The notes: generated by a model not told the origin, from the letters alone. A DNA stretch of 64,000 nucleotides from Piezodorus guildinii (GCA_023052935.1 CM041292.1:111071436-111135435); one strand, 5' to 3'; shown: positions 1-11,064, counted from the stretch's first letter. Translations and numbers: made by a program.

Positions 1-256
1 AAGGAAGAGAGAAAACTAACGTTGTATAGAGAAAAAAAAAAAAGGAAAAAATCAGTGCTATACATTTAAGAAAAAACACATCAATTTTAATTTTTCATAG
101 ATGGGTCAATGTTATACTAGACTTACCTCCCTCCCCCCTCCCACACACACATCTTTTTGTTCGATTTCGTTATTTGGACTAAAGGATCCCTAAAACGTGT
201 ATGTCCATTGAAAACTGGAATTCGAAAATTTTCAAGATCGCAATACTTAAACTTAC

Positions 257-312
<56 letters not shown>

Positions 313-335
313 TAAGTGAAAGTAAAAATTCATTT
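1..335 (+). repeat. 0.8 kb inverted-terminal element, 3' part, with (TA)n at the terminus
   Basis: From about 60 to 335 the sequence follows the 3' third of the reference copy at 27428-28224: CTAGACTTACC, a CA-rich tract, TTATTTGGACT, CCCTAAAACGTGTAT, GGAATTCGAAAATTTTCA and GATCGCAATACTT. The short hairpin next to the terminus has expanded into (TA)n at 261-310, followed by GGTAAGTGAAAGT. The first ~50 bases are A-rich and unassigned. From 350 to 415 a 5'-terminal fragment in the opposite orientation follows (GATTTTAACAAC, GTGTGTTGCGCGCAC). Confidence 0.75.
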
Positions 336-349
336 AATTTATTCCTATT

Positions 350-420
350 TTTATCAAGTTTCAATTGATTTTAACAACAAAGTGAAACGTGTGTTGCGCG
401 CACTATATTTTTTTAATTCG
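350..420 (-). repeat. 0.8 kb element, 5' terminus fragment
   Basis: It carries AATTGATTTTAACAAC followed by GTGAAACGTGTGTTGCGCGCAC, the reverse complement of the family's 5' end. Only the terminal ~70 bases are recognisable. It abuts the oppositely oriented 3' part at 60-335. Confidence 0.65.
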
Positions 421-503
421 TTGTTTAACAAATGCCAATGATAATGTTTTCATGGTCATTTATCTATAATACTTTTGCGTATGATAAAAAGGTATTGTTT
501 AGC

Positions 504-534
504 CATGATGAAGACCCGCAAGGTGGGTCGAAAC
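504..534 (+). ncRNA. hammerhead-ribozyme-like core
   Basis: CATGATGA at 504-511 is followed by a 5-bp stem (GACCC 513-517 with GGGTC 525-529) and then GAAAC at 530-534. This order (CUGANGA, stem II, GAAA) is the hammerhead catalytic core, but the first base of the CUGAUGA box is A instead of C. No cleavage site or stem I/III was established. The downstream 60 bases (to about 600) look like the end of a retroelement repeat. It may be a decayed ribozyme or a chance resemblance. Confidence 0.4.
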
Positions 535-535
535 G

Positions 536-1060
536 TTGCTTTAATCTTTAGTTCAGTTACTATTTTGTATTGATTTTGACTCCCACCCATAACATCTCTT
601 CTTCATATTAATCACAAGGTCAAATATTTACTATTCAATATATTTCTGATTCTTTGAATAATACGAAATATTGAAAAGCAAAATCTGAGATATGAATAAG
701 CAATCAATAAATTGATTATTTTTTTTAAAATTATTATTCTTATCTCATTCTTTTTTCTAACCCAGGTTATTTTTTAAAAAATATTTCCTGAAAACTGCAC
801 AGCACTCTAAAAATAGATTCTGCCCGGTCGAATATTAAAATAGCAACATAGATAATTAATGAACCAGCGTTGAGGACATAGACCCTCATTGAATTGCAGC
901 ATTAAGTAACAGAATTACTAGGAAGGTCACTAACTAAGGAAAATTAAGATATTGCATAAATAATAATTATGCTACATAAATAGTCAACTCAATCTGTTAC
1001 TTAATCAGTTTATAACATCTAGTTATTAATTATTTTTATTTTCACTAACCTATTTATAAA
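536..1060. other. AT-rich upstream DNA, nothing recognised
   Basis: I see no supported gene, RNA or repeat boundary here beyond the possible tail of the hammerhead-bearing repeat to about 600. Confidence 0.5.
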
Positions 1061-1072
1061 ATACATAAAAAG

Positions 1073-1330
1073 GGAAGGTATTGCGATCGTGAAAATCTTT
1101 GAATTTGAGTTTTCACCAAAATACATACCCTTGAGTTGCTAAGTGCCACAAAATGGTATGTCTGTAAGTCTAGCATAAAAACGAAAAGTCTTACTGAAAC
1201 TAAAATATTTCATATGACATATGACAACTATATACGTTTGATGTTACAGCAACTTTTTCATGAAAATTGATTGACCAGAAGTGCCACTTAATATCATACA
1301 TTTTGCACCTTTTTCCCCAAAATGATTTTT
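1073..1330 (-). repeat. 0.8 kb element, 3' part, diverged
   Basis: Read on the minus strand it shows the family's 3' region in order. On the plus strand this is GGTATTGCGATCGTGAAAAT, then AAGTCTAGCATAAAAACGAAAAG, a GATGTTACAG box, and CATTTTGCACCTTTTT near 1300. The CA tract is lost. Confidence 0.65.
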
Positions 1331-1360
1331 ATTGTTTCTCTCTCCCTCTATTGCTATATA

Positions 1361-1507
1361 AGGGGTACTCACTACGTTTGCTATAACATGCTATTTGTGT
1401 TATTTTGCTAAACCCGTCGAGTTTTTACAGTTATTTCCTGTATAAAATTGATGGGTTTAGCACAATAGCACAAGTAGCATGCTATAGCAAACGTAGTGAG
1501 TACCCCT
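1361..1507. mobile_element. 147-bp palindromic MITE, copy 1
   Basis: The element begins AGGGGTACTCACTACG and ends CGTAGTGAGTACCCCT. Its inverted arms extend through GCATGCTAT and the GCTAAACCC/GGGTTTAGC pairs, so the whole molecule can fold back. A second copy of identical length lies at 46664-46810 and differs at five positions by eye. It has no coding capacity. The target duplication is not certain; an ATA flanks both sides of this copy. Confidence 0.85.
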
Positions 1508-3297
1508 ATAGTATAATATCTATTGCTATATATATAATGATAATGTGATTCTTGGTTTCCGCGAACTTTCCATTATAACTTAGAGCCTACTTCATTTAGG
1601 GTATAATATTCCATTGGAAATCGCAAATTTTAGAAAAGTTAATTAATATGCATCAAAAGAAGTCCGACACGTTAATAAGTTTCTTATATGCCCATAAAGT
1701 TATGAACAGATTTTCTTTGTAATCTTGTGATGAGGCCGGTTACGTACGCAATATTATATAAAAATAAGTACCTTATAGCACTTAAGTTAAATGGAAAGTT
1801 CTTATTAATGCATAAAATAACTTTGTTAATTATTATATCTACTTTTTTTAATTCATCAGTAGACATTGTACATAAAGTACTTCCGTAATAATTGACAGTA
1901 ATTAAAAACATTGACAATAACATATAAAATCATCCAAAGCTTATAAAAAACGAATTAAAATTTGTGTTTAACTTTCACAAAAAGGTGAAAATGTTTTGAT
2001 TTTTTTACCAATTAATGTTTCTCGTTTCTGCCGATGCATAATTAATTGGACATTTATTTCATGCTGGTTTTATTTTTAATTAAATACTATATTAAGGCTT
2101 ACATGCGGATATTTTAACTTATAATTATGGGACCAGAGGAATATCTATTTCCTCTGAAGTACCTATGATTTTGCAGATGTGTGTTGCGCGCACCAGATTT
2201 TTAATTTATGTAATTTGTTAATAATATAATGCGTTACACAATAAGTGGTTTTACATGCGTTATGCTTATTATATATAACAAACATAAAAAGTATCCGTTA
2301 GTTCATTTTACAGGCGATTCTGCCTGACTAAATTCCAAGATTCACATCATAGTCTGCTGTAGCAAACTGTGCATCGTTTTCGGACCGAAGAACGAAATAT
2401 GTTTTATCATAGCAGTAAAGCGCGGGACGGGAAATGAATAGCTTCCTTCAAAATGTTACTTCGTTCCTCTGGATTCGGCTTCTCACCTCCATCCAGTCAC
2501 CCCTGGTACTTTTAAATAATCGTGAACGTCTGCAATCGTCTACGTGGTTGTTTAAGTCTTCTTTTGCTAACCATGCCAGCCATACTCTGGATCTTACTTG
2601 TCATCACTTAAACATATCGTGCCGACTAGTGCCTTGATAAACTAGACCACATTGAAATAATAATATAATAAATACAATTCAGCTTATAGTTCGATGCCAT
2701 CGATTTTTCTTATTACATCTTTCTGGAATATTTAAAGATAATTTCTCTCGTAGAAGTGAGAGTCCATGTTCCGGCAACATAATTCAGGATTATCTAAATT
2801 ACGTTCCGCAAAGCCAAACACTTTTACCAAAAATAACTTTTTAAGATTTAAAATTTGCAAATTACGATTTGGTTTATGGTTGTTATATCATCTACTAATG
2901 ATAATTTGTTTCCGTAGTTTAGCTATGAGCATAGATATACGCAGCGTTTTACTAAAAAAATATTATATTAAAAACAGGCATTGCAACAATCTGAACCAAC
3001 ATCTTATATTTTATAACCAAAAGATAGGAGTTTATGATATTAATATACCGCACTTAAATGTTTAACTAAAAAAATTATTATTATCATTTTTTTTTGTTGA
3101 GCGCCTGGCCTCATACAGCCATATTTCTTAAGGAGTTCTGCTTTCAATTCCATTCAGATAGAAAATAAGAAGTACATATCCCTTTATTCTTTTTTTTGGT
3201 CATACATAACCATAACCTGTCCCTTTTAGCTCACGTGAGAGGGTTGGGTTTCTTTTTTTACAATAGATAGCGATAATTGACTTCAGGAACACCTATT

Positions 3298-3355
<58 letters not shown>

Positions 3356-3781
3356 CAGATCCATTAGGGGAAAGATATGAATATAATATAATAAGACATT
3401 ATAAAAAAAAATTCTATAACAAAAGAAGATAAAGATAATATATACAATAGAGGTAAGAAATAAGATAAAGGTAAGCACTTGAGCAACCGGTCAAGACACA
3501 ACACACACTGAAGCAGGTCTTACCCAACTCCCGATTGTTTACATTTATGCACTTCAGCCAGTCTTGTTTACAATTTAGTTGTATTATTTTATGAAAATTT
3601 CCCAATGAAATTAACGAATAACTTTTATATTGCACAATGTAAAGAGAATAGAACACAAAACATCGCTTTTCCTTTTTAAGTAAACTTGATGGAAACTTGT
3701 TACAATCTGTGGTAACCAAAATAAAAAATCATTAGGAAAATAAAAAAAATCAGGAGCATTAAGAGAAACATAGAACTGATT
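1508..3781. other. AT-rich region upstream of RSPH3, small repeat pieces only
   Basis: It contains a short 5' terminus of the 0.8 kb element at about 2165-2215 (GTGTGTTGCGCGCACCAGA, minus orientation) and a (TA)n array at 3300-3350. Several small ORFs (for example 1684-1923 minus and 2766-3065 plus) have no recognisable motif and AT-rich, chance-like composition. No promoter element could be assigned to RSPH3. Confidence 0.4.
3300..3350. repeat. (TA)n microsatellite
   Basis: About 50 uninterrupted bases of alternating A and T. No element terminus was recognised on either side. Confidence 0.95.
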
Positions 3782-3989
3782 TATTAATGTTAGTAATAAA
3801 CTCTACCTCAGGATTTTCACGTGAAGTGGTCTCTAGAAGAATCTAGAGTAAGAATAATGCCTTGAAGGAGCCGCAGTATCGTGTAGGAGGACTAATAGCC
3901 CAGTTGCGTGGTCAAGGAAGGTTCAAAGACTCGGTTCGATCGGGAGGCCAGCGCCTGCCCACCGGTCAGTCGTGCCTCAGGCATGGAGG

Positions 3990-4510
3990 ATGGAGGTGGT
4001 TGACCAGCTCGTCAACGATTCGCCGGACTACGGCTCCAATCAGCTCCAACACGGTGAGGTTCCCAAGATACAGAAGCAATCGTACAGCCTACCGTCCAGC
4101 GATGACGCCTTCATCAACAGCCTCGACGCCAAGCTCAAAAACCTCGAAAATGAGAAGAAGAAGAAGAAAAAGAACTTGCGGTCGGTCTCCTTCGAAAACC
4201 GGCCGATGTTCATTACCACCGTAAAGACCGGTATCTTTCTAGATCCTCCTCCAGAACTAGCTGCCATCTTAGGCTACTCTAAGAGCTCCAATGTGTCCTC
4301 CGGTAGCACGGGCTCTCAGAAATCGGGAGATGTCATGTACTCCTTTTCCAGCCAACCGAGAGTGCTGAATAACAATAGGCCCAAGCCGAAGGTGAACAAC
4401 GAACGACAGCAGGAGGTTAATATGGAAAAGCAGAAGGCAAAGAACAACTTGCGAGCCAAGAGAGACACAACGTCAATCGCGAACACAGGCCATGGCAATC
4501 ATCTCAGAAA
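3990..4510 (+). CDS. RSPH3: RSPH3 exon 1 (radial spoke head protein 3, N-terminal part)
   Basis: This exon encodes residues 1-173 and two bases of codon 174 of the axonemal radial spoke stalk protein. The chosen ATG has A at -3 and G at +4. The frame is open upstream to 3858 but has no earlier ATG, so an upstream 5' exon joining at the CAG before 3981 is possible. Visible features are a lysine run at about residues 56-61, a proline-rich FLDPPPEL at 83-90, and MYSFSSQPR at 116-124, which matches the conserved YTYTSRPRA-like stretch just before YGNIMYDRRV in vertebrate RSPH3 (from memory). A GTGAGT donor follows directly. The next exon starts with the single base needed to complete a lysine codon. 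Base composition is far richer in G+C than its surroundings. Family assignment of this divergent N-terminus rests mainly on splice continuity with the unmistakable downstream exons. Confidence 0.8.
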
Positions 4511-4512
4511 GT

Positions 4513-5120
4513 GAGTAATTATATTTATGTACAGGTCATTTTTTCTTCAGTACGAACGCCATTATTTAATATCACAATGAATAGAAAATATCCAGTTACT
4601 CATTATTCGCCTCACAAAGAAAGAAAACGAGCTCGTCCATGTAAGAGAAAATATACAAAAATATGTTTTCAAGCTTAATTAACATTATCTATATACATTT
4701 AGAATGATATTTCAATTAAGTATAATGAGATTGTATGTTGCGTGTATATACGTAACGTAGTATTATTAGCATTGCATTCCCGAAATTTAAAATGGTCGAT
4801 TCTCTCCACTTTACTGTTACTGAGCTTCAAATAAAAAAACATTGATTGGTAAGTAAAAAAATCGTTTGCTGTTACCTAAAATTCGCAGTAATTAGTTTAT
4901 TAGTTTAATATATTTAACCATTGTGCTAAATACGAAAATACACGCAAAATATCATAGTTCTTTCGAACGTTAAAATAATTTTTATTTTAATAATTATAAT
5001 TAGCTTCCTGTGTTATATAATTCATAACTTGGGTTTATAATAGAATCCATAATATCTCAAAATCTCATAATTACTTTTAATAACTTAATTTTTTATAATT
5101 GATCAGATTCTCAGTCCTCC
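4513..5120. other. start of RSPH3 intron 1, no recognised element
   Basis: AT-rich sequence directly after the exon 1 donor. No ORF with recognisable motifs and no repeat boundary was seen. Confidence 0.5.
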
Positions 5121-5149
5121 TTAACCTTTTGTGAACCCAAGGATAAGTA

Positions 5150-5815
5150 CCAGCACAAAATATCTGGCTGACCTGAAGTTGTACTTATACCATGTATTTT
5201 AGACCTTTTTACGATTTGATCGAAGATGGCTCTAACAATTTTCATTAAAATCGCTGTATGGATGTAAATTTTAATGAGCATTAATTTAACGTAGGTTTTA
5301 TTTTGATTTAAGTAGTCTGACAGGGCTTTACTACCGATATTTTAATTGTTTCTCCTCTTAAGTACTTTTACGTTTGTGGATATATATATATATATATATA
5401 TATTATAAAAGTTGAGTGAATTTAATTAACAAATAAAGGAGAAAAGTGTAAACATATTTTTTTATAATTGTATGCAAATTTGATAAGCGATTTTTATGTC
5501 TTTGAACATAAGAATAGTAATAAAGATGTATAATACTCGTATCCTGTTGGACAACTAAAGATTTCAGGAAAAATATTATTTAATACACGAAATCGTAAAA
5601 GTTAAAGGGGATTGAAAACCTGGTAAAACAAACTGATTGGTGTCGATAAAAATATAATAGATTATTAAACAAAACACGTGTTTCTATCGAAACCTTATTT
5701 AATTAATTCTTTGATCTTTTGTCACCTCAAAGTGCATTTGAAAATCTTAAATTAATTTTAACAACGGAGGTAAGTAAAAGTCGTGTGTAGCGCGCACTAG
5801 ATTTTCTATTCTATT
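5150..5815 (-). repeat. 0.8 kb element, 5' two-thirds
   Basis: Minus-strand copy ending at the 5' terminus (GGAGGTAAGTAAAAGTCGTGTG near 5767-5790, then GCGCGCACTAGATTTT). Internal landmarks are present: GTCTGACAGGGCTTTA, GAACATAAGAATAGTAAT and AACACGTGTTTCTATCGAAA. A short (TA)n at 5381-5403 interrupts it. Confidence 0.8.
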
Positions 5816-5835
5816 TATCTATGAAATATAGTAAT

Positions 5836-6130
5836 ATAGTAAGGGAAAATATTATACTCCTGAAAATGTTGGAATTCGAGTTTTAACTGGTAATACACAT
5901 TTTTATTGAATCCAGAATGTCAAGTCCCCTAAAAAGGTCTGTGTGTGTGTATGTGGTAGGTAAGTCTCGCTAAAAAATAATTTGTTGTTTAAAACAAAAC
6001 TTCCATATGTTAGAAGCGTATATCTCTGAGATGTTACAGCAACTTTAAAAAAAGAAAAACACAGTGAACCGGAATATTCACTGTATGTCATTCATTTTGC
6101 ACCTTCTTCAGATTTTCTCAGAAACGGCCC
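5836..6130 (-). repeat. 0.8 kb element, 3' third
   Basis: Starts at the 3' terminus (TATAGTAAGGGAAAAT) and runs through GGAATTCGAG, a GTGTGTGTGTATGTG microsatellite tract, GTAGGTAAGTCTCGCT and CATTTTGCACCTTCTTC. It lies directly beside the 5' part at 5150-5815 in the same orientation, as two separate pieces, not one continuous element. Confidence 0.8.
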
Positions 6131-6529
6131 TAACTAACTAACTAACTAAGGGTAGTAATATAGATTCTAAATACATTTTTAGAAAGCTAAAGATCTAAAA
6201 AAAATGTTATCTTCTATACGAAATTGTTAAAGAACTAAGTTATTGTTGCTAATGATCACTTCTATTGTTCGATTATTTTTCCTGAAATAAATTGCTATCG
6301 CAACTGAATGTAATTCTTTAACATTTCAACCCTAACTTAATTTCTTCTTTTTATTTTCCTTCTTCTCAGAGCCTTGGAGCCTCGGCTAGATACCCATCGG
6401 AGCATGTCCTCTCCATCCAGCGCCTTTTGTTTTACTTTTCCGAGTCCGTTACCGAGCCAAAACTGCCTTAATTAATTAACTGATTAATTTACTTAATTAA
6501 CTGCATTTAAGGCCTACCTCTAGGTCATT

Positions 6530-7035
6530 TTCTAATCATCACAGACAAGAACAATATCGTCTGCGAATAAATATGATTGTACAAGATATTTTTCTGAAAT
6601 TCCACATTCGTGTTACAGTCCTCTCAATTCTTCTCTTACATATCTTCTGTATCTCATCCATTAATATGAGGGTAAAAACAGGGGTGGGGCTGCCTTTTTG
6701 CTTTACTTAGGGAAGAGCTTCGAACTCACAACCTTTATTCTTACAATACCTTTCGGGTCTTTATAAGCGTAGTTTACTGCTTCAATTAATGGGCCAAGTA
6801 TATTTTTTGCTTCCATATGAATACTCTTGGATCGGAATCAAAGGCTGCTATGAGATCTAGAAAAAGAAGACAAAAATTTCTGTTCTTATCACACCTCTTC
6901 TCCAGTATGTTCCTGAGCAAGGAGAAATTGTCCTGTGCCTGTCTGCCTAGTCGAAAAGCATTCTTTTCTTCGTCTAACCATCCCCTATTAAATTCCTTAC
7001 CCTGTGTTCCAAAATGGATATGTACATATTATATA
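6530..7035 (-). pseudogene. decayed RTE/R4-like LINE reverse transcriptase, segment downstream of the mariner
   Basis: The minus strand, with stops and frameshifts, encodes a reverse-transcriptase middle domain. It reads FNRGWLDEEKNAFRLGRQAQ, then NILEKRCDKNRNFCLLFLDL and IAAFDSDPRVFIWKQK. This fits the family pattern of a conserved GFR-like motif, the EK linker and the F(L)D..AAFD catalytic motif of RTE/R4-type elements. The mariner at 7036-7934 splits it from its upstream half at 7937-8175. It is not functional. Confidence 0.7.
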
Positions 7036-7934
7036 TTGGGTTGATGCAAAATTAATGCAGGTTTTTAGTAGGTATTGTAAATACGCCATATCTTTACTTT
7101 AACCATATATATTTAATCAAAATAATTTCCATCTGAATCAATGCACTTTTGCCAACGTTCAACAAGCTTTCTTATTCCACCAGAAAAAAAATCCGAATTC
7201 CTGGACTCAATGAAATCACGAAAAGAATTTTCAATGTCGTCCTGGTTTTGAAAATTTTTCTCCCTCAAAAAGTTGTCCAGATGCCTGAAAAAGTGGAAGT
7301 CTGTAGGAGAGAGGTCAGGTGAATAAGGCGGATGTTGGAGAACTTCGTAGCCCAACTCGTGCAGTCGTCGAAGCGTTGGTTGTGCAACGTGTGGTCTGGC
7401 GTTATCGTGGAGCAGGATCGGCCCCTTCCGATTCATCAATGCTGGGCAAAGACGTTGCAATTTTTGAGTTCCGAGTTCCGCCGCCATTTCTCGTGTGGTT
7501 TTGGTTGGGTCTTCTTCCACTTTTGACCTCAGCTGGTCGTTGTCCAGAGCAAGATGACGGCCCCGACCTTCCTTGTCTTCGAGGTCGAAATCTCCTCTGC
7601 GAAACTTCTGGAACCAACGCTGCACCGTGCACTCATTAATAGCCCCCTGACCCCACACTTCATTAATATTACGAGCCTTTTGCGCAGCGCTGCGCCCTAA
7701 TTTAAATTCGTAAAAATAAATTTGACGAAAATCGCACTTTGACATTTTCGATTCAAGACCTTTGAACACACTGAACAAAACGATTTTACTAAACAAATTC
7801 ATGGTGAAAGAGAGGGTATTAGATAAGGTTTGTTTTGGTATAATAATGATCAATGTTAGGATTAGCTTTGTTTACACAATTGGAATTAAGATATTGCAAT
7901 AGAGGAAACCTGCATTAATTTTTCATCAACCCAA
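7036..7934 (-). mobile_element. internally deleted mariner element with TA target duplication
   Basis: Terminal inverted repeats are TTGGGTTGATGCAAAATTAA at the left and its near-complement ending CATCAACCCAA at the right, about 28 bp each. TA flanks both sides (7034-7035 and 7935-7936), the mariner target. Total length is 899 bp, against about 1.3 kb for intact mariners. The transposase runs on the minus strand. Insertion split an RTE-like LINE. Confidence 0.93.
7113..7745 (-). CDS. mariner transposase with an in-frame central deletion
   Basis: A 210-residue ORF starts at MSKCDFRQ (an upstream in-frame Met at 7853 is probably not the real start). Residues 1-93 are the helix-turn-helix DNA-binding region, including RNINEVWGQGAINECTVQRW. 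The sequence then jumps from AAELGT directly to QKLQRLCPALMNRKGPILLH. Catalytic motif two (HDNARPHVAQPTL) and motif three (PPYSPDLSPTDFHFF) remain, but the segment carrying the first catalytic aspartate is gone. About 135 residues are missing compared with a ~345-residue transposase, and the frame is preserved. The C-terminal half resembles the mariner part of vertebrate SETMAR, suggesting the cecropia-type group (recollection, not a search). The product should bind DNA but not cut it. Confidence 0.88.
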   Translation of the reverse strand: MSKCDFRQIYFYEFKLGRSAAQKARNINEVWGQGAINECTVQRWFQKFRRGDFDLEDKEGRGRHLALDNDQLRSKVEEDPTKTTREMAAELGTQKLQRLCPALMNRKGPILLHDNARPHVAQPTLRRLHELGYEVLQHPPYSPDLSPTDFHFFRHLDNFLREKNFQNQDDIENSFRDFIESRNSDFFSGGIRKLVERWQKCIDSDGNYFD

Positions 7935-7936
7935 TA

Positions 7937-8175
7937 CAACGGTGAAGAGGCAAATTGGCCTATAATATCTTTTTGTTTGCGAATTGGCTCTATTATATTG
8001 AGCTCCCATTTTCGGGGGATCTTATTACTTTCCGATATCATTTGAAAGAGTACCTGCACAACTTTAACCATTTCTGGATCATTGTACTTAATAAATTATG
8101 AGAAAAACATCATTAATTGCCCGCAGCTTTTCCAATCTTGATGTTCTGTACAGCACGTTCGACATATTTCTCCTA
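7937..8175 (-). pseudogene. RTE/R4-like LINE reverse transcriptase, segment upstream of the mariner
   Basis: Minus-strand translation with frame breaks gives EKYVERAVQNIKIGKAAGN (the family's NGKAAG motif), then MISESNKIPRKWELNIIEPI and RKQKD (the IP..W....+.PI.KKGD motif). This is the same domain as 6530-7035, interrupted by the mariner. Confidence 0.7.
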
Positions 8176-8199
8176 TATAACTTTTTATTCATCATTCTT

Positions 8200-8265
8200 T
8201 GAAAGTTTTTAAATTAATTATAACAACGGAGGTAAGTGTGTTTTGCGCAACTGATTTTTAAACTT
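8200..8265 (-). repeat. 0.8 kb element, 5' terminus fragment
   Basis: AATTATAACAACGGAGGTAA followed by GTGTGTTTTGCGCAACTGAT matches the family's 5' end on the minus strand, with a short deletion. Confidence 0.6.
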
Positions 8266-11051
8266 TTGTTGAAAAAGTAATAGAAATCTGTTTGCTTTGA
8301 AGCTCTTTTCATTCTTTGTGGAACACATCTGGAATTAATCTAGATGTATAAATTATCAATAATTAATAATTATGAGTTATTCGTCCTTCTCCATAAACTA
8401 CTGAGATTTTTTTGTTACCTGAAATTAAAACAGTTATAAAGCCAAATTAAAATACAAAAACCGTTTAATAAAAATGAAAAATAGAAAAACATGAGTTTTT
8501 ATGAAACCTTGGAATTTATTTGTTTTAGTGGGAGAACCGTAGTGGGAGAATAAATATGATCTGCACTACTAGCGCTTTCTGGGTCTCTATATTACAAATC
8601 ATTTCTTGCAAATTATTGACTATCAAATGCTTTCTAAGAATGTATTATTTACTACTCCTAGCAATGAGAGACGCCAGTTGCATTAAATAAAATTAAAAAC
8701 GTGTTCGTTTAGAGCGAAAAAATAAAAAAAATTAACATTCTCAATGAATTAATGAAGAAAAATGTCTATTTGATATTAAAGACCATTTAAAATCATGAAT
8801 TGATTTGAATAATTTGGGCCACTATCGTGAACATTGTAAAAATGTGTGAAATCCACTGCGTAAAGCGGAGATTAGGTAGTTATGGCAATTTTTTCATACA
8901 TGTGTGGCGCATATTTGTCTTAAATACAAATTTTCATTTCTATCGTCTCATGAGGTATTAACGAGAAAATATTTAAAATAATTAATATAAAAAAAAAAAA
9001 AAAAAACCTGTACCACTACAACCCATGAAGGGTCTTGGGCTCAGTACATATAGAGATTCGTTATTAAATATTAAATAATATTAAACAATTATGACAATAT
9101 TAAGGGATAACTGTACATAAATAGTCGTTTATAGGCAATTATGTAATATGAAAAACAATAAATAATTCAAAAGAAAATGGCATATCAATATTGCTATATT
9201 TCTGTCTGTTCTGTACCAATGTAGGAAATTGAATGGAACAGCACTAATTTTCGGTATTTATGTATTAGGAGAAAAGCATTTTTCCTGGTGTTCTACGCTT
9301 CTTGAAACGAAAGCCCTAAAGTTTTGAGCATTGGTAATTTTTCATTTTGGTCGATTAAAAAGGTTCATTATTGAAATAATAAACTAAAAGCTTTTATACT
9401 AGACTGGAGTTTTTATGGATTAAATTTCAATTTTGGTTTCTCGTTTTTATAATTATTCGCGGTTTTTTGGTTAAGAAACACAAATGAATTTTTTCTCAAT
9501 ATTAAAAAATAACTGAGTTATAGGCGTATATAAAGGCAATATTTCATTTTTTCTTTTTTGTTTGTTATTTTTGTTAATCGCGCTTTACTGATTCTAAAAT
9601 TCTATACATATTTTTCTCAAATCTTCAAGAATATCAGAGTTATTGAATTAAATCACTTTTAATCAATTGCTATTTTAAAAATAACTAGCTGATATTAACG
9701 TCAAGGTGTTAGGATCATCTTAGTATTCATTAGTATTTTTGAGGCGAATTTTGAAGAAATTGTACTAGCCTCGGAAAGGGGAGAGGGGTTAATTTTTTAT
9801 TATTTTTTTTTGGGTCGATTATAAAGGTTTTTTTGGGTCGATTATAAAGGTTTATTCATTGAAAATAATTAACCAATATTTATTGTAGATTAATATCGAT
9901 TTATTATTCTTCAAAAGGCTATATCTTAGTATCTTTATTATTGAAGAGAATGTTAAATCTGAAGTTTCAAATTTCTATGGTGTATTTCCTTCAGATCGGT
10001 TTAACGAATATGAAGGGTTGTTTAGACTGCAAGTTGTCAAGTTGACCATTGCTAATTTAGCTCAGAGCGGTGACGTTAGACCATATTGAGATTTACTTGC
10101 GTGATAAAATTTCATGAATTTTAACTATCTTTATTTTTCGCACCAGTTTACTATTTGTTTTATCGACATCTTTGCTAAGATATTGGTCAAGCAAAATAGA
10201 CAGATTGCATTTTAAAGTATACAGTATATGCAAACGTACCCCAGAGGGATGACGAGTTATTAAGGAGCTTTTTGTTTACGTGTCAAAGTGATAGATTAAT
10301 TAATTAGTTGCCTAGCATTGGTTTAAGAACTGAATGTCAGACATCATTATAATTAAATAATTCAATCTCTATCACTAAATGATATACCTTTACTATAACA
10401 TGAAGCATATATTTTCTCCCTCACCTTCAGAGCGTAGCCTTGACCAAATGGATCCATAACCGATGAAGATATGGTATCGATAGATGGTGTGCACTAGCCT
10501 GTCTCTGCCTCATGTTCAACAGCCAGGGCCTGCTGGATCTGATGGGGGCATAGCAGGGCGTGTTGGGGCAGGTTCGTTATTAATGTCCGCTAGTTTAAAC
10601 ATGTTTACCCGCTCAATGATATTTATGTCATTTTTTACCTTTTAGCAAGACAATCATGGGACTGACACAAAATTCATTTATTCTTTGGTTTCTCTAGCTC
10701 AATAATAAAATAATGGCAGCTGGATTACTTCACCTGCTAGAATTTCGAAATACGCTGCTAATCATCACACAATGTTTATTATTTCCAAATAATTATATTG
10801 CAATAAATTAATCGAAGGATATGAGAAAGACGAACAACACCATCAATTTATATTTAAGAAAATTATCCATCACCACTGCTAAGTTCAAAACGTTATATAT
10901 TAGCTATTTTTCAACAGATTTCAATGATTTTTTTTTTTTTTTTTTGTACTTTAATTAATTCCCTTTAGATTATCTGTGATAATCTAATTTAAGTTAATTT
11001 GTCAAAAAAGATTAGGGGTAAGGGTGGATAGGCGGGTTTTTCTATTCATTA
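8266..11051. other. AT-rich intron, minor repeats only
   Basis: An A20 tract at 8989-9006 precedes CCTGTACCACTACAACCCATG (to about 9050), possibly a retroelement end. At about 9805-9850 a GGGTCGATTATAAAGGTTT unit is directly duplicated, and a weaker relative lies near 9350. A G+C-richer patch at 10432-10590 has no recognisable coding signal. No gene can be supported. Confidence 0.4.
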
Positions 11052-11064
11052 TTCAGGTTCTACG

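Noticed and set aside
3862..4224. 120-residue ORF overlapping exon 1
   Set aside because: It is in another frame than the RSPH3 reading that splices in phase to exon 2. Its Arg/Thr/Ser-rich text is a composition shadow.
5381..5403. CRISPR-like or satellite array
   Set aside because: Only simple (TA)n; no spaced repeats exist anywhere in the window.
7319..7639. Plus-strand ORFs over the mariner
   Set aside because: They are antisense to the transposase, which has all the recognisable motifs.
10432..10590. Possible exon in a G+C-rich patch after CACCTTCAG
   Set aside because: No frame with recognisable or conserved protein sequence and no needed missing segment of RSPH3.
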